Shown here one piece after another: positions 1 to 11,157 of a DNA stretch of 64,000 nucleotides. The notes beneath the pieces were generated by a model. The model saw nothing but the letters and a program-made list of their open reading frames with translations, ran no database searches and was not told where the DNA came from. Position 1 is the first letter of the stretch. Every line of letters starts with the position of its first letter. The translations under genes and the position numbers were made by a program. Source of the DNA: Vermamoeba vermiformis. Lineage: Eukaryota; Tubulinea; Echinamoebida. The DNA lies in NCBI GenBank assembly GCA_045837725.1, contig JBEWZL010000232.1, positions 310,001-374,000 on the forward strand. Direction: 5' to 3'.

Positions 1-408
1 TTTAACAATACTCAACGCAAGGTCTACGGCTAGATTAATAGCTGCACCAAGTCCGTGGATAACAACCTCGGCATCACTGCAAAAATGACAGATCAGTACT
101 TTTGCTTGAGATCGCAACTAACTTACGGGTCTTTATCGAAGATTTTGGCTACTCGCTTGCTTGCAACGACAAAATTTGTTTGTGTAGATACGTAAATCTC
201 GTTTTTCTTGCCGAACGTACGAATAGGCGGCCGTTTTACCATTCGATCTGCCAATAATTCCAAAAATTCAGAAAAAAATCGAATTAAATGCACTGAATAT
301 CATACATTTAGTAGGATCGACGTCGTGTATTTCTGGAAATTCCCAGCCCCAGGTTGCGTCACCTTCTTCCTCGATCTCCATGTTATCTTCGGTTTCTTGC
401 TTATCCAT
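1..408 (-). CDS. POP7: Rpp20/POP7, RNase P/MRP protein subunit (partial)
   Basis: This is the N-terminal part of the Alba-family subunit of RNase P and RNase MRP, which process pre-tRNA and pre-rRNA in the nucleus. Three exons are visible: 408-306, 247-127 and 76-1, with GT-AG introns; the gene runs off the left edge. An acidic start (MDKQETEDNMEIEEEGD) leads into VKRPPIRTFGKKNEIYVST and then VVIHGLGAAINLAVDLAL. That last block is the Alba-fold hallmark, matching IYIHGLGLAINRAINIAL of human Rpp20 as I remember it. The start codon at 408 is 320 bp from the divergent INTS3 start, so the two probably share a promoter region. Identity is strong although the C-terminus lies outside the window. Confidence 0.85.
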
Positions 409-728
409 GACTGAGTATGGACGTCAAAGCAGTTGGAATCGCAAGTATTTAGCCGTCAAGATAGCCTTGAGCCGTGGCAGTGGATGATAAGCACGTGGGT
501 TTGAGCTTTTATCAATTTTAGTTTGATTTTTGAACACGAAACTTTTGAATTTATTTGACTGCAGGAGCGAAGTAAAGAAAGACACAAAGGGCAGCTATCT
601 TATATATTTTTTTCATTGCTATTATTGGGCACCTAGCTCCTATCCAATGAACAACTAGAGGCTAGTTTACTTCCCGCATCAAAAAAAATCAAAAAATTAA
701 ATAAAAGCAGCGCAACGCATGAATTAAG
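409..728. promoter_or_regulatory. Intergenic region between divergent POP7 and INTS3
   Basis: This 320-bp gap separates two genes transcribed away from each other, so it must hold both promoters and both 5' leaders. It is AT-rich towards the INTS3 side. I could not single out a convincing core element and see no gene in it. Confidence 0.5.
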
Positions 729-3700
729 ATGGCAATGATTCAACGTAGAGACATCCTTGATAAGAAGGATGAGGCCGAACATGTAAGTCGATATCAAAGC
801 TCAAAGGGCAACCCACATAAGATCGGATCGCTGCAGAAACATTCTCGTTTTCTGAAGAGCTGATTTAAGTGAAATTACATTATTCAACCATTTTTTGCTC
901 GGCACAGTATCTCAAACGTGATCCAGTGCCACTTCCAATCGAGCTACACAATGGTTGACTTTTTCCTTTTATGGAAGTCCCTGTCATTGCTAACGCAACA
1001 TTTTTAGTTTTGGTCCGAACACTTTCGAAAGCTGCTTGAAATGACAGCCGGCAAGAGCGAGCAAGAAACAAATTCAATTCTCGTCGGTCTGGTACGTACA
1101 TACATGTCACACTTCTAAAAATAGGCTCACACGTGATAGGTCTCTTCAATGGATCGACACAACGAGATCACTGAAGGAATCATGTACGGCATTATGACCG
1201 ACAAAACCAACGCGTTAAAGGTATGCGCATAATATCTTCGCTAAAAATATTATTAACCATTCTGATAGTACTTTCAATACTTGAATTTGGTGAATAGAGA
1301 CAAGTTCAGCTGCTGCATTCAACGACTTAGATTTCTATGCCTCGATCGATACGCAAAACTGACCGACACTGCAAGAGTTCAAGTACGTCCACTCAAACTG
1401 TAGTATACCAATACTAACCGTGCCTGTAGCTGTTATGGTTCGTGAACCGAATGATTGATCTCGATGTGCGCGAGACAGATGCGCTGTTCAACGCATTATT
1501 GCGACAAATTGTCACGGGGGATCTGACGCCAAAGAACATTTGGCTTATTCATCAAATGATGGACATGTGGACGAATCATCAAAGCTGGGTCTTAACTCAA
1601 CCCGCTTTGCTGCCACAATTGTTATACACCATTTTATCTGTCATGGTCGATCACTTTAAGCCTGGCTTTGAGGCCGTGAAAGATCGAGAAGTGGCCCTGT
1701 GTCTACAGATCTTAAAAGAACGGGCCAATGAAGTGAAGGTCATTGGACGCGATTTAATTCGACTCGTGCAACAAGTGGCGTATTATCCCGAGTTTGATGA
1801 CATTTGGCGCGACATTCTCAACAACAAACAGTCGCCGTTGTACTTCCCAGAACTCACTAAGATGCGCACGTCTCGGCTGTATTTCCAATTGCGGTCACAG
1901 CCTGAGATGGAATCGTTATTGCTCTTCATCATGAAACAGGTACGAGAAGCTTAACAGCCTTATCATAGCCGCGACTAATTGTGACGTTTAACAGGTCAAA
2001 CTTGGCAATCAAAAACGATATCAACAGTGGTTTCAAAACAAGTATTTTGCACGCATGGAGAACGAGTCAATATTGCCGGACGTCGTGAGATTTATTTGCG
2101 GCTGTTGGCACCCTCCCAATCAGATTCTCAGCTCTGACATCGTGCAACGCTGGGTCGTGATTGGCTGGCTGTTGAAATCAATCAAGGTACGTGTTAAGAG
2201 CTGCTGTAGTCTCATTACTAACGTGCTCTTTGAAGAATCAAATGGTGTTGACACATACAAAGCGAGCATTGATGTACGACTGGTTCTTTTTCGATCCAAA
2301 AAGCGATCATTTAATGAACTTGGAGCCTTCAATGCTGCTCATGTATCACTCGATTCCTAAATACGTCGACATCACATCAACTCTGATTGACTTTTTGAAC
2401 AACGAGTTCTTGGTCTTCCCGCAATTCAAAGATGAACTCAAGCGCGGCATCAACAGCGCGATCAAAGTCATTTTGGACAAAGGCGTCGTGCCGTAAGTTG
2501 CTTTTAAAGTTCAATTGGATTATAGCTAATGTCTTTTAGCACGATTGAGCCTATCTACACGTGTCAGTTGATCGAGCCACAACTCCGTGAAGCAATGAAA
2601 ACACTGTTTGCTCCTTATGTCCCAGCAGACGATCAGCTTCCAAGTCCACGTACTAACAACGCAGCCGATGTCCCTCAACCACCGCCTCGTCCTCCACACC
2701 GGCCTGATGAGCTCAAGCGTTCTGACTCATCACTGCGATCCTCACAAGGACCTGCCAGTCAACCGCAGACACAAACAGCCACAACCGTGCCTGTGAACCC
2801 TGTCAGTCTAGCACCCACAGCAGCTGTTAACACCGGCAATAGTCCGCCAGCCGCACGAGCCACAACCCCTCAAAAGCCACCCCTGCGCAAGTCAAGTGGA
2901 CCTCCGTCAGCACCCGTGTCCCAGGCCTCAACACCCTCACCTACACCGAGCACGCACACCACGACTAACACAGCCGCCCCCGCGCCATTGAATATCTCTG
3001 CTGCTGCCAACACGAGCAAAGATGTCACAGTTACAACTGCCGTCAAACCTCAAGCCCCAGGACCAGCAGCCCCTGTCAAACAAGCACCGAGGAATGATGC
3101 CTCGAATGATGATTGGATGGCTGCGTGGACGTCTAACATTCAAAAAGCCACGCGTGAAGGAGGACTAGTCGCACCTGCTGCCAACGCCAGTCCGTCACCC
3201 CTCACTTCACCACTGCTGAAACGTAAGTTGTTACGCTTAACAGAGGCCTGTGCCTAACAGTTGATTAGAAGCTGCAACAGACCCTTCACCGCCACCAGTG
3301 CCGCTGCGCAAGAGTGGCGAGGGCAAGTTCTTGAATGCATTCGGCAACATGTTGACGCAGCTGAAGAGTTCACAAAACAACATTGCCAATGCACGCAACG
3401 TACTGAAGAAGATCATTTCAACTTTCTTGCAACTCGTACGTAGTTGATTGTTATTTAAGTGCACTTATTCATTTATTTGTTCAGTGCGAGCACTTTGTGA
3501 ATGACGGCAACGAGAACGTCAAATCAATGACGTCAGACCTCGCCAAGGCCCTGCTCGACGTGATGATAGAAGAGTTCAAAGAGAGTCGTGCGGATCAGCT
3601 CTTCTCTGCCGCACACAACGAACAGACCTTGCACATCTTGCTGTTCGATACTTATGTGGAAAAGAAGGACAAGTCCGTGCTCTATCTCATCAAACAGCTG

Positions 3701-5281
3701 CGCAAGTTAGAGCCCTCGATTGGGTACCGCTTCATTTGCTACTTGATGGAGCGGAATAATGTGTTGCAGGGTGACAGTCACTTGGCCAAATTTGATCTGT
3801 TTGAAAAAGCAGTGACCTCGGAGGGCGAGGTAAGTGTCACATCCATATGGATCCACCCAGCGGAATAATTAATAATCGATTGACTCCATTAGGATAAGGC
3901 CCTAGCACACTTTTTGGCTCAATTAGACAAGCGTAAAGCGGACACAAGTCAACAAAAAGTGACGGCGCTGTTGCCTTATTTGGAACTCCTCAAGCTGAGC
4001 AAATCCAACTCCTCCAGCTGGACACCGCAGTCAATTTTCATCGGAGACTGCAAGACCTGTGCTGAGGCCGATGTCTTGCTCTTCGTGGACCTCGTGCCAC
4101 ATTTGTTCAGATTCGCCGAGCAAGCGCAGATTTCCTTAAAAGGCAATGTGGATTTCATCCAAGCCATCGTGTCCTCCGTGTACCCTGCACAGCTACAACA
4201 CTTGGCGCGGCAATTGATCACCAAAGAAGTGCAGCTGATTGGCGACACGACCAAAGAGTTGCTGCAGTCAGCATCGCAGTCCCTGAGCTGGGACAGTTTT
4301 CAACAGTATTGCTACTGGCAGCTCGTGGAAGCTGAGTGCGGTCATCACCAAGACATGCTCGAAGAAGCATTGCCGCTGTTGCTGGCCAAGATCAATCCGC
4401 TCACGCACTGCGAGGCCATCAGTGGCTTGACGTCAATTTTGCGCAACTTGAACCCGACTGAAGCCATGCTCGGTGCACTGCTCATGACTGCACTGCCCTT
4501 CGCGCCATTTGTCTCGACATTGCTGCACAGTTGGGGCTATCAGCTGGTCGATGAACAGCTCGGCGTCAACAAGATCAATCGCAGCTACGAGTTCTTGGAC
4601 TCACTCGCTCAGATCTTGAGTGGACTAGCCAAGGGCAAGGTCAACACGACACGCACGGTGCTGCGACACGTCACTGTGTGGCGAGCAGTGGACGGTGACA
4701 CGTGTCAAAAAGTGATCTTCAGCAACAAAGGCTTCAAAAAATTGTTCTTGACAGCCATCACGCAGCACAAGTTGGAGAGTGAATTCGACGCGCTGTTCAA
4801 AGTGTGTGCCAGTGACGCTGCGCCAGCGAGTGCCGTGACGAAGAAAGTGAAAGAAGAGAAAGAACACAAAGTGGCGCACAAGAACAACAATGGCACGAGC
4901 ACCAAGAAGGGCACAACGACAGCAGCGAACAGTACAGCCAACAAGAAGAAAGACGACAAACAACAGAAGAACAACAGCACGCGCAAAACTCAACGGGGCC
5001 AAGCATCATCGAGTTCGTCCGAGAGTTCATCTGAAAGTGAATCTGGCTCGGAGTCTGAGAGCGAGGAACAAGACAGTGAAAGCAGCAGCAGCAGTGGGGC
5101 TGATGACTTTCAGACCCCGAAAAAGAAAGTGACAGGTGTCAAACGGCGACGCGTGTCAAGCGAGTCAGCGAGTGACAGCGACAGCAGCGAAGAGAGCAGT
5201 GAAGAAGAGAGACCGACGAAAAAGACTAGCGCTAAAGTAGAGCACAAGAGGAAGAGGCGCAAGGTCGACCACGGCACGTGA
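729..5281 (+). CDS. INTS3: Integrator complex subunit 3 (INTS3)
   Basis: INTS3 is a helical-repeat subunit of the nuclear Integrator complex (snRNA 3' processing, promoter-proximal termination) and of the SOSS ssDNA-binding DNA-repair complex. I read eleven exons: 729-782, 1008-1091, 1140-1220, 1269-1382, 1430-1939, 1995-2186, 2236-2492, 2540-3222, 3269-3435, 3485-3829 and 3893-5281, about 1291 residues. Diagnostic blocks include LLRQIVTGDLTPKNIWL, IGRDLIRLVQQVAYYPEFD, KRYQQWFQNKYF, VVRFICGCWHPPNQILSSDI and, late on, LSWDSFQQYCYWQLVEAECG; these follow human INTS3 in order. The human protein is about 1040 residues. The extra length is mostly a Pro/Ser/Thr/Ala-rich insert (exon 8) and a basic plus acidic Ser/Glu tail. 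The 226-nt first intron is longer than its neighbours. The start at ATG 729 leads directly into KKDEAEH-FWSEHFRKLLEM. Confidence 0.9.
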
Positions 5282-5481
5282 TTTGCCTAAAAAGGAAATA
5301 ATATAATTTGGATGGCACCTTAATTTTGTGAATAATCAGCGGTAAATAAGAAACAGCTTCAATGTCAAATAAAATGTAAATAACGATTAAACATTAATAT
5401 ATGGACTCTTATTAGTTCTATTTACAAGTTTATTATTCATTTTAATTACAAGAAATTGTTTTCAGATCCGCTGCATCCAAT

Positions 5482-6869
5482 CTACCAACCGTATTTCTTT
5501 CTGGACTCAGCTCTGTTCTGTGCTTGTTGTGCGCGTATCTCCGAATGTTGCAGCTCTCTAGCCTTGTATTCAGCCACCAAATAACTGATGTGGTGTCTGG
5601 ATTTGCCCGTTCTGCTCACATCGGCACGTGCGGCTGAAGCTTCGAGCATCAATTTGGTCTGTTCTTTATTGTTCTTGCCCATAGACAGTAGTCGAGGGTC
5701 ACCCAAGTGCTCGCTAGCATTCACAGTCATAATTGGCGCTGATTCTAAGGCCCTTCTCAGCTAAAATAAACCACATCCGATCAGTTTCCAAGTAAAGCTT
5801 AGAATAAGAGTGATAGGCTTACCTCTGGGTTCTTGCGCATTAACTCTTCCATATTGTCGTCCCGTGCAGGCTGTTGGACTTGTTCTGACTCCGGATACGC
5901 TCCGTAAGCTGCGGGATCGTACTGGTAACCTTGTTGTGCGTAATAAGCAGCTGCATTAGGGTCGTAGTAATTGGCGTAGTATTGTTGATAGTACGCAGCA
6001 TATTCTGCACTGGCCTATCAATAGAAAATAAGCGTTCAAATTCGCATTCAATTCCGCATCTGAATACTTACTGGATCTGGTGGTGGCATTGCTGCAGGAC
6101 CGGCATCTTGTTGCGGTGTAGCCTCACTAGCACTATTATCAGCTAATGGTGCCTCAGGTGCCTTCTCTAAACAGAAATCAGGTCAGATCCGGTTGACTTT
6201 CCTCAGCAATCAGTGCTACGTACCAGTGCTAGTCTCGCTCTTCGCATTGATCGCTTTGATCATTTGGGCGCGCAAATTGGTGATTTGTTTCGGTGCGGCT
6301 TTGACTGCACTCGTTGTTGGCTTTTTGACTGGCGCAGGTACATCCTCTTCAGCTGATCCCTCATCGACTGCGGGTTTAATAGGCGCATTATTATTACTCA
6401 TGTTAGTAGTCTTGATTGGTGCACTAGAAGCAGGCTGGATCTGCTCTTCTTCCTCGTTTTCTTGTTCATCCACATCCTCGTCGCTGTCATATTGCGCTAA
6501 TAACGGTGCAGCAGCAGTGGTAGTGTTGGACTTGATAGGTAGTATAGGCTTGTCTTCTATTTGTTGTTTAGGCTTGGGCAAAAGCTGTGCTAATGACGCG
6601 CCGATCTTTTGTTTTTTTAGCGGTCTTTGGATCTCCTCTTCATCGTCAGGGGTGTCTTTAATCACCTTCAGGGGCACTACAAAATTAATTTTTCGTTTTT
6701 TTCCATCCGCTGGCTCGTCTGTATTAATTTTTGTATTTTGAATTTTATTTTCTTTCGCTGGTTGGATGGAGGGCTGAACTGTGGGTGCTAATGGTGCTGT
6801 GGGCCCTACATTATTATTTACATTATTGTCTTCATCGTCTGAACCATAATCAGCTGAAACTAAGCTCAT
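5482..6869 (-). CDS. PRCC-like nuclear protein
   Basis: This resembles PRCC, a nuclear proline-rich protein linked to splicing factors and MAD2B in animals. Four exons are read: 6869-6234, about 6169-6073, about 6014-5821 and about 5760-5482. The start MSLVSADYGSDDEDN matches the short N-terminal PRCC motif. The middle is low-complexity, with a Tyr/Ala/Gln-rich segment (YYQQYYANYYDPNAAAYYAQ). The C-terminus, with GKSRHHISYLVAEYKARELQ and a final SRKKYGW, matches the conserved PRCC C-terminal domain (KRKHQITYL...QAKYGF in human, from memory). It is convergent with INTS3 (200 bp between stops) and divergent from the hydrolase at 7078 (208 bp between starts). The family call rests on both termini; function here is inferred. 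Confidence 0.75.
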
Positions 6870-7077
6870 CTGTGATAATTCTAAAATTATTCTTTGACAC
6901 GGCTAGATCCAACAAAAAATAATACAAATTCGCGTGTTAGATCATACACGAGCACTATTACAATAAAAACACCTCGCTAACCATATTTCTCCCGAATAAT
7001 TTTGATAAAAAGCCGAAAACCGAGATGGGAAACCGAAATTTTAGATAGAAACGAAAATACAGCTGTCAACTACCACA

Positions 7078-7911
7078 ATGTCATATGCCACAAATTGTCC
7101 GATATGTTTAGTTATATTAGACTATCAAAACGATATTATTGGAGGTCTGCTTGAAAAAGACCGAATAAATTTGCTCAAATCCACAAAGGCTGCCATTAAT
7201 GCCGCAAGAGCTCGCGCGATTCCAATTATATTTGTTAAAGTCGCATTTAGACCTGGCTATCCTGAGGTCAATTTGCGCAACAAAATGTTTGCTGGCATTG
7301 TAAAACAAAATGTGTTGACCGGTAAGCACTACATCTGCTTTTAAAATTATCAAAAATATTTGTAAATATTTTATAAATATGTAATTTTATCGTGTTGATT
7401 TATTTTGTAAATTTCGAATCGATGGTTGGCAAATTAAATTAATTTTGAAATTTTGGCGCGAGATGTACTTTAATTAACGAATTTGAACAGAGGGCAAGCA
7501 AGGCACTAATATTCACGAAGCAGTACATCCTGAAGAAGGTACGATTACACTAGCCTATTCTCTTCTTTTCTTTTCGAATTTTCTTCTCTCGGATGTAGCT
7601 CCGGAGCCTAATTCTTTGTACCATTAGGCGACATCGTGTTGACTAAGCGACGCCTTGGTGCATTCGCAGGCACCGAGCTCGAAGCATTGTTGCGCAGTCG
7701 TGGCGTGACAAAGCTCGTGCTGGCAGGCATTTCCACGAGTGGCGTGGTGCTCTCCACGCTCAGATGGGCCTCGGACCTGGACTACGATGTGACCGTGCTC
7801 TCGGACTGCTGCGGCGACAGAGATGAAGAAGTGCATTCGATGCTCATGGCGAAAGTGTTCCCGCGCCAAGCGACAGTGTTGAACAGCGCATCTTGGATTG
7901 ATTCACTGTAG
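7078..7911 (+). CDS. Isochorismatase-fold hydrolase lacking the usual Cys
   Basis: This is a cysteine-hydrolase/isochorismatase superfamily protein. Three exons: 7078-7321, about 7491-7540 and about 7629-7911. The N-terminal VILDYQNDIIGG carries the conserved Asp, the middle has KRRLGAFAGTELEALLRSRG with the conserved Lys, and the core motif is VLAGISTSGVVLSTLRWASD. In classical members the residue before VV is the catalytic Cys; here it is Gly. I recall a widespread subfamily with the same GISTSGVVLST form, so this looks inherited, not a local defect, and the substrate is unknown. It ends TVLNSASWIDSL. The first intron is about 170 nt and AT-rich. No neighbour suggests a pathway. Confidence 0.85.
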
Positions 7912-9999
7912 TTTGTAAGATCTGCGTTACTTGTACAGCTTAGTTGTGATTAGTAATATAACTAAATACGATTATTTATTGCCGCCTATTGCCACCTATT
8001 CTCGCTCAATTCTTTCTTGCATTGAACAGATTTGAATCCGCATGTAGCGCTGTTGCTGCTAGTCCAAACCGACGGTCTTAAACTTGCATCACCTAGATCA
8101 GGCTATTGTTCTATTCTTGCCACAGCCTCGGAGCAGTCCTCCACGCGGTGCAGGCCCACCAATCTCTGTTCACGCGAGATTAATTCCACTTTGTTTATTC
8201 CGCCAAAGTGAAAGCCACACCAGCACGCAGTTGGTGCTCCTCACGCGATCAATGATACCCGCGCGTGTTAATGCTTGGTTTATTAAGGTGTCGCCAAAGT
8301 AAGTCGTGATTTGGAGCTGTAAGCTGTGCAAATCTGTTTCAGAACATTCTTAAATCAAGCAAAAAGCAGACATTTCTGCCAGTAGCAGCTAATTTGACTA
8401 TACAGCTCGATTATAATAGCTATAGCCATCCTAGTTAACTGGGCCTTAGTGGATTGTTTTACGTTTCTTAAGAAATTAATTATTCCATCCAGTGTCTGAA
8501 GCAGATCCGCTCTTAATTATGCTCGGACAATATCACCGTATGAATGATTATGTACTAAATACCCTATTAATTATAGAAAAAAGAGCGTCAGACCGCGTCG
8601 AGTAATTGAAAACAAATCTGTCCAATACTCGCAGCTGCTCAGATTCATCTTCACCAAGTCGCTGTATTACATGTCAATAGACAATAGTGTATATACTCAA
8701 CAACAGCACCAATCTTGCAAACGAAAACGATGCGAAACAGAGCTCGATCAAGACACGGAACACCGAGTCAAGCGAATTAAAGCTGGCAGGTGACTGAACG
8801 ATTAAGAAATTTTGTTATATATACCTCCCTTATAATTGCGCGGCTATTGTAAATACTCCTCGACTCTCCCTTGTAATATTTGTAATTAATTTTTGGATTC
8901 ACCCCTTTTATGGAGAAGAATAAAAATAATCTCTAAATAATCGCGTGCAGCCCGTGCTACACATATTATTATAATATACGAACCTAGTATATTATTTTAT
9001 GCCGATTGTCGCTTCGTTTGCGCCGTTTCTAAAGGATCTGATAAAAGATCGCAAAGCCATTCAATTTCGGCACCAGCGCCGTTTGAGAGATTTTAATAAT
9101 GATAGAATATAGGACGATACTAAGGACATATCAGGCCCAGTTTCATAACGGCAGCAAGTCCCGCTTAAATAATGTGAATCACTTTCTTATCGAAATTACT
9201 TAAGGTTTATCGCCCAGTAATCTATTCAATTAATTTTTATTCGTGCAATAGGATAACATATAACTATGCATACGATAAGTGTTTCGGCTGCTTTGTAAGA
9301 TATTTAGCGCGTGCTGTCGCATCTGCATTTTGGCGCGCTTTTAAACAGGTTTACAATTACGTGGTGATTGCAACGAGCAAATGGTACGAGCAATAATTGT
9401 TTTTATTATAATATCAATAATATGAAATTGCATTAGACGTTAATTATAGCAGCTGTGATGGGAGATCAGTTCTAATATTTTTCGTTAAAAATGAAACGCA
9501 TGATCACTTCGATATTATCTATGCATAGATTATGAATATTATACTCACCTATCGGACGTTCTTATTAATAAATATTCAGGTCGGAGCCAAAATCCGCTCA
9601 GGTCAACTTGCAAGTCCGGCCCACAAATTTGTCTGCTCGTCTAGCTCATTAATAGACCCGCTTTAAGGCATTTTCAATCATGCGAATAGTGCAGCGACAG
9701 TTCGTGTTGTGCACGGAGTCAGATTTAGTTGATTATTGCCTGAAAGGTACGCGCAATCGATTCCTTACGATCGAGCACAAAATGCTGCAATATTGTGACA
9801 AAAAGAATACATTTGGCACTGCTTATGTGTTAGTTGAGAAATATAATCGCTGAAAAGTGCGGTAGATCTGCTTGGCATTCGTTGTGGCCAAAGCTGATTT
9901 TTAACCTTTTTTCGTGCGCTGTAGCGTGACAATAGAGGCTTAAAAAAGATCACGTCGCTTAGTTTTAATCAATTTCAATTACCTTTAAACAATACAACC
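7912..9999. other. Unassigned 2.1-kb region with possible small exons
   Basis: No confidently supported gene. Three things look possibly coding. (1) An open stretch ending in a GTAAGT donor at about 8299, with an acceptor at 8341-8342 and a stop at 8385. (2) A reading frame following a TTATAG acceptor at 8576 that stays open to a TGA near 8795; it ends in a basic-acidic-basic tail (CKRKRCETELDQDTEHRVKR). (3) A short ATG exon at 9680-9747 (MRIVQRQFVLCTESDLVDYC) with a good donor but no obvious partner. From 8800 to 9650 it is AT-rich with nothing I can support. The promoter of the gene at 10000 should lie in the last few hundred bases. Confidence 0.3.
8577..8795 (+). CDS. Possible last exon of a small basic protein
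   Basis: After a good acceptor (TTAATTATAG) the frame is open for about 72 codons to a TGA. It contains RRVIENKSVQYSQLLRFIFT, an internal ATG at 8671, a run YTQQQHQSCKRKR and then CETELDQDTEHRVKRIKAGR. The pattern of two basic clusters around an acidic spacer looks like a bipartite nuclear localisation signal. A similar pattern occurs in the paralogue family at 28-37 kb, but the similarity is too short to claim homology. No upstream exon could be joined in frame with confidence, so this may be non-coding. Confidence 0.25.
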
Positions 10000-11033
10000 A
10001 TGGATTCTCTCAACAAACCTCTTACGACCGCATCTCCCTTGGATAAGCCTCTTTTGCAGAAAGAGCCTTTAAACAAGCCCCTCACTACCCCTAGCGACAC
10101 CCTCTTCGCTGGTCAAAGCAGTGCAGCAGGAGGCATTTCAAATCTGCCTGCCGCTACAGTGACTTACACCGAATCCAAGCTTGAGCCCATTATCACCATC
10201 AAGGAGGTCCCTACGTCTGCTCCCATCCTCTCCTCTTCCCTCACCACTACTACCTCATCGACTCTCTTGCCGGGCGAAAAGAAGCTCCGATCCGAATCTC
10301 CTCAGCTCGATCTAGAACGCGGCTTGAACAAGCCTGTGCTCGGTGAAAAGTCACCCATATTAGGGGGCGAAATAGGCGCCAAGTCCTACGAGCGCAAGTT
10401 GGACACGCACTTGGACCAGAAGCTTGAAGGCCCGTCCTTGTCGCGTCAAGCAGGCTCTGAACAGATGGGCAACAGCGGCGAGACTAAGCGACGGTCACCT
10501 ATCGAGCCCTCGCCTTATCCTACTGCTGTCGGCACGACCACTGTGGGGTTGATGCCAGGTGCTGAAGTCCCTGCAAATCTCGGTGGTAAGTGTTGCAAAT
10601 TTGACACTCGAAATTCTCACGTCGCTAACGAAATTTCAATGATTTAGCGACACCGGTAACCACTGGCTCTAGCTCTAGCGTGTACCCCACTGGCCACTCG
10701 ACTGGCATCGCGACCATCGATGAGCGCGCTCACTCGCCGTCCCGATTGACAACTGTCGCGGAAGATGTCAAAGTGTCAAAACACCACAAGCACCACAAGC
10801 ACTTGCACCACGAAAAGCTCTCGCACGAAGAGAAGAAGAGCCTGAGCAACGAAGAGAAGTACGCCTTGCACGAGCGTGAAGCTGCGCGCGCTGATGTTGA
10901 GGGCAAGGGCGTGAAGGCAGCCGTTGAAGACGTGAAGGCTGGCTATCGCAAGACTGAAGCCGAGACCGAGGTCAAGGAGAGCAAGCATCACAAGCACAAG
11001 CACGGTCACAAGAAGGACAAGACTATTGTTTAA
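10000..11033 (+). CDS. Disordered His/Lys-rich protein with LNKPL repeats
   Basis: Not a family I recognise. Two exons: 10000 to about 10584 and about 10648-11033, with the intron opening at GTAAGT and closing at GATTTAG. The N-terminal part repeats a short motif (SLNKPLTT, PLDKPLL, PLNKPLTT, GLNKPVLG) inside a Ser/Thr/Pro-rich region. The second exon gives a charged helical segment (HEEKKSLSNEEKYALHEREA) flanked by His/Lys clusters (KHHKHHKHLHH near the middle, KESKHHKHKHGHKKDK at the end). The composition suggests an intrinsically disordered protein; the clusters could bind metal or nucleic acid, but that is speculation. Strong codon bias in the second exon suggests good expression. Confidence 0.7.
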
Positions 11034-11157
11034 GACCTGTCCTCAGTGCTGCACTGTCAGATCCAAGCCCGCGTGAAGTGCACGACACTCACGTGTGACT
11101 GCATCTGACTTGAATTATTTATGAAGTAAAATAAATTAGTTAAGTATTAGTTTTATA

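Noticed and set aside
892-945. Extra INTS3 exon (YLKRDPVPLPIELHN) inside the first intron
   Set aside because: It has a good acceptor but its length breaks the frame into the next exon, while a direct join from 782 to 1008 matches the INTS3 pattern.
4625-5030. Minus-strand ORFs rich in Leu/Cys/Val opposite the end of INTS3
   Set aside because: Antisense of the Lys/Ser/Glu-rich tail; the INTS3 reading is supported by homology.
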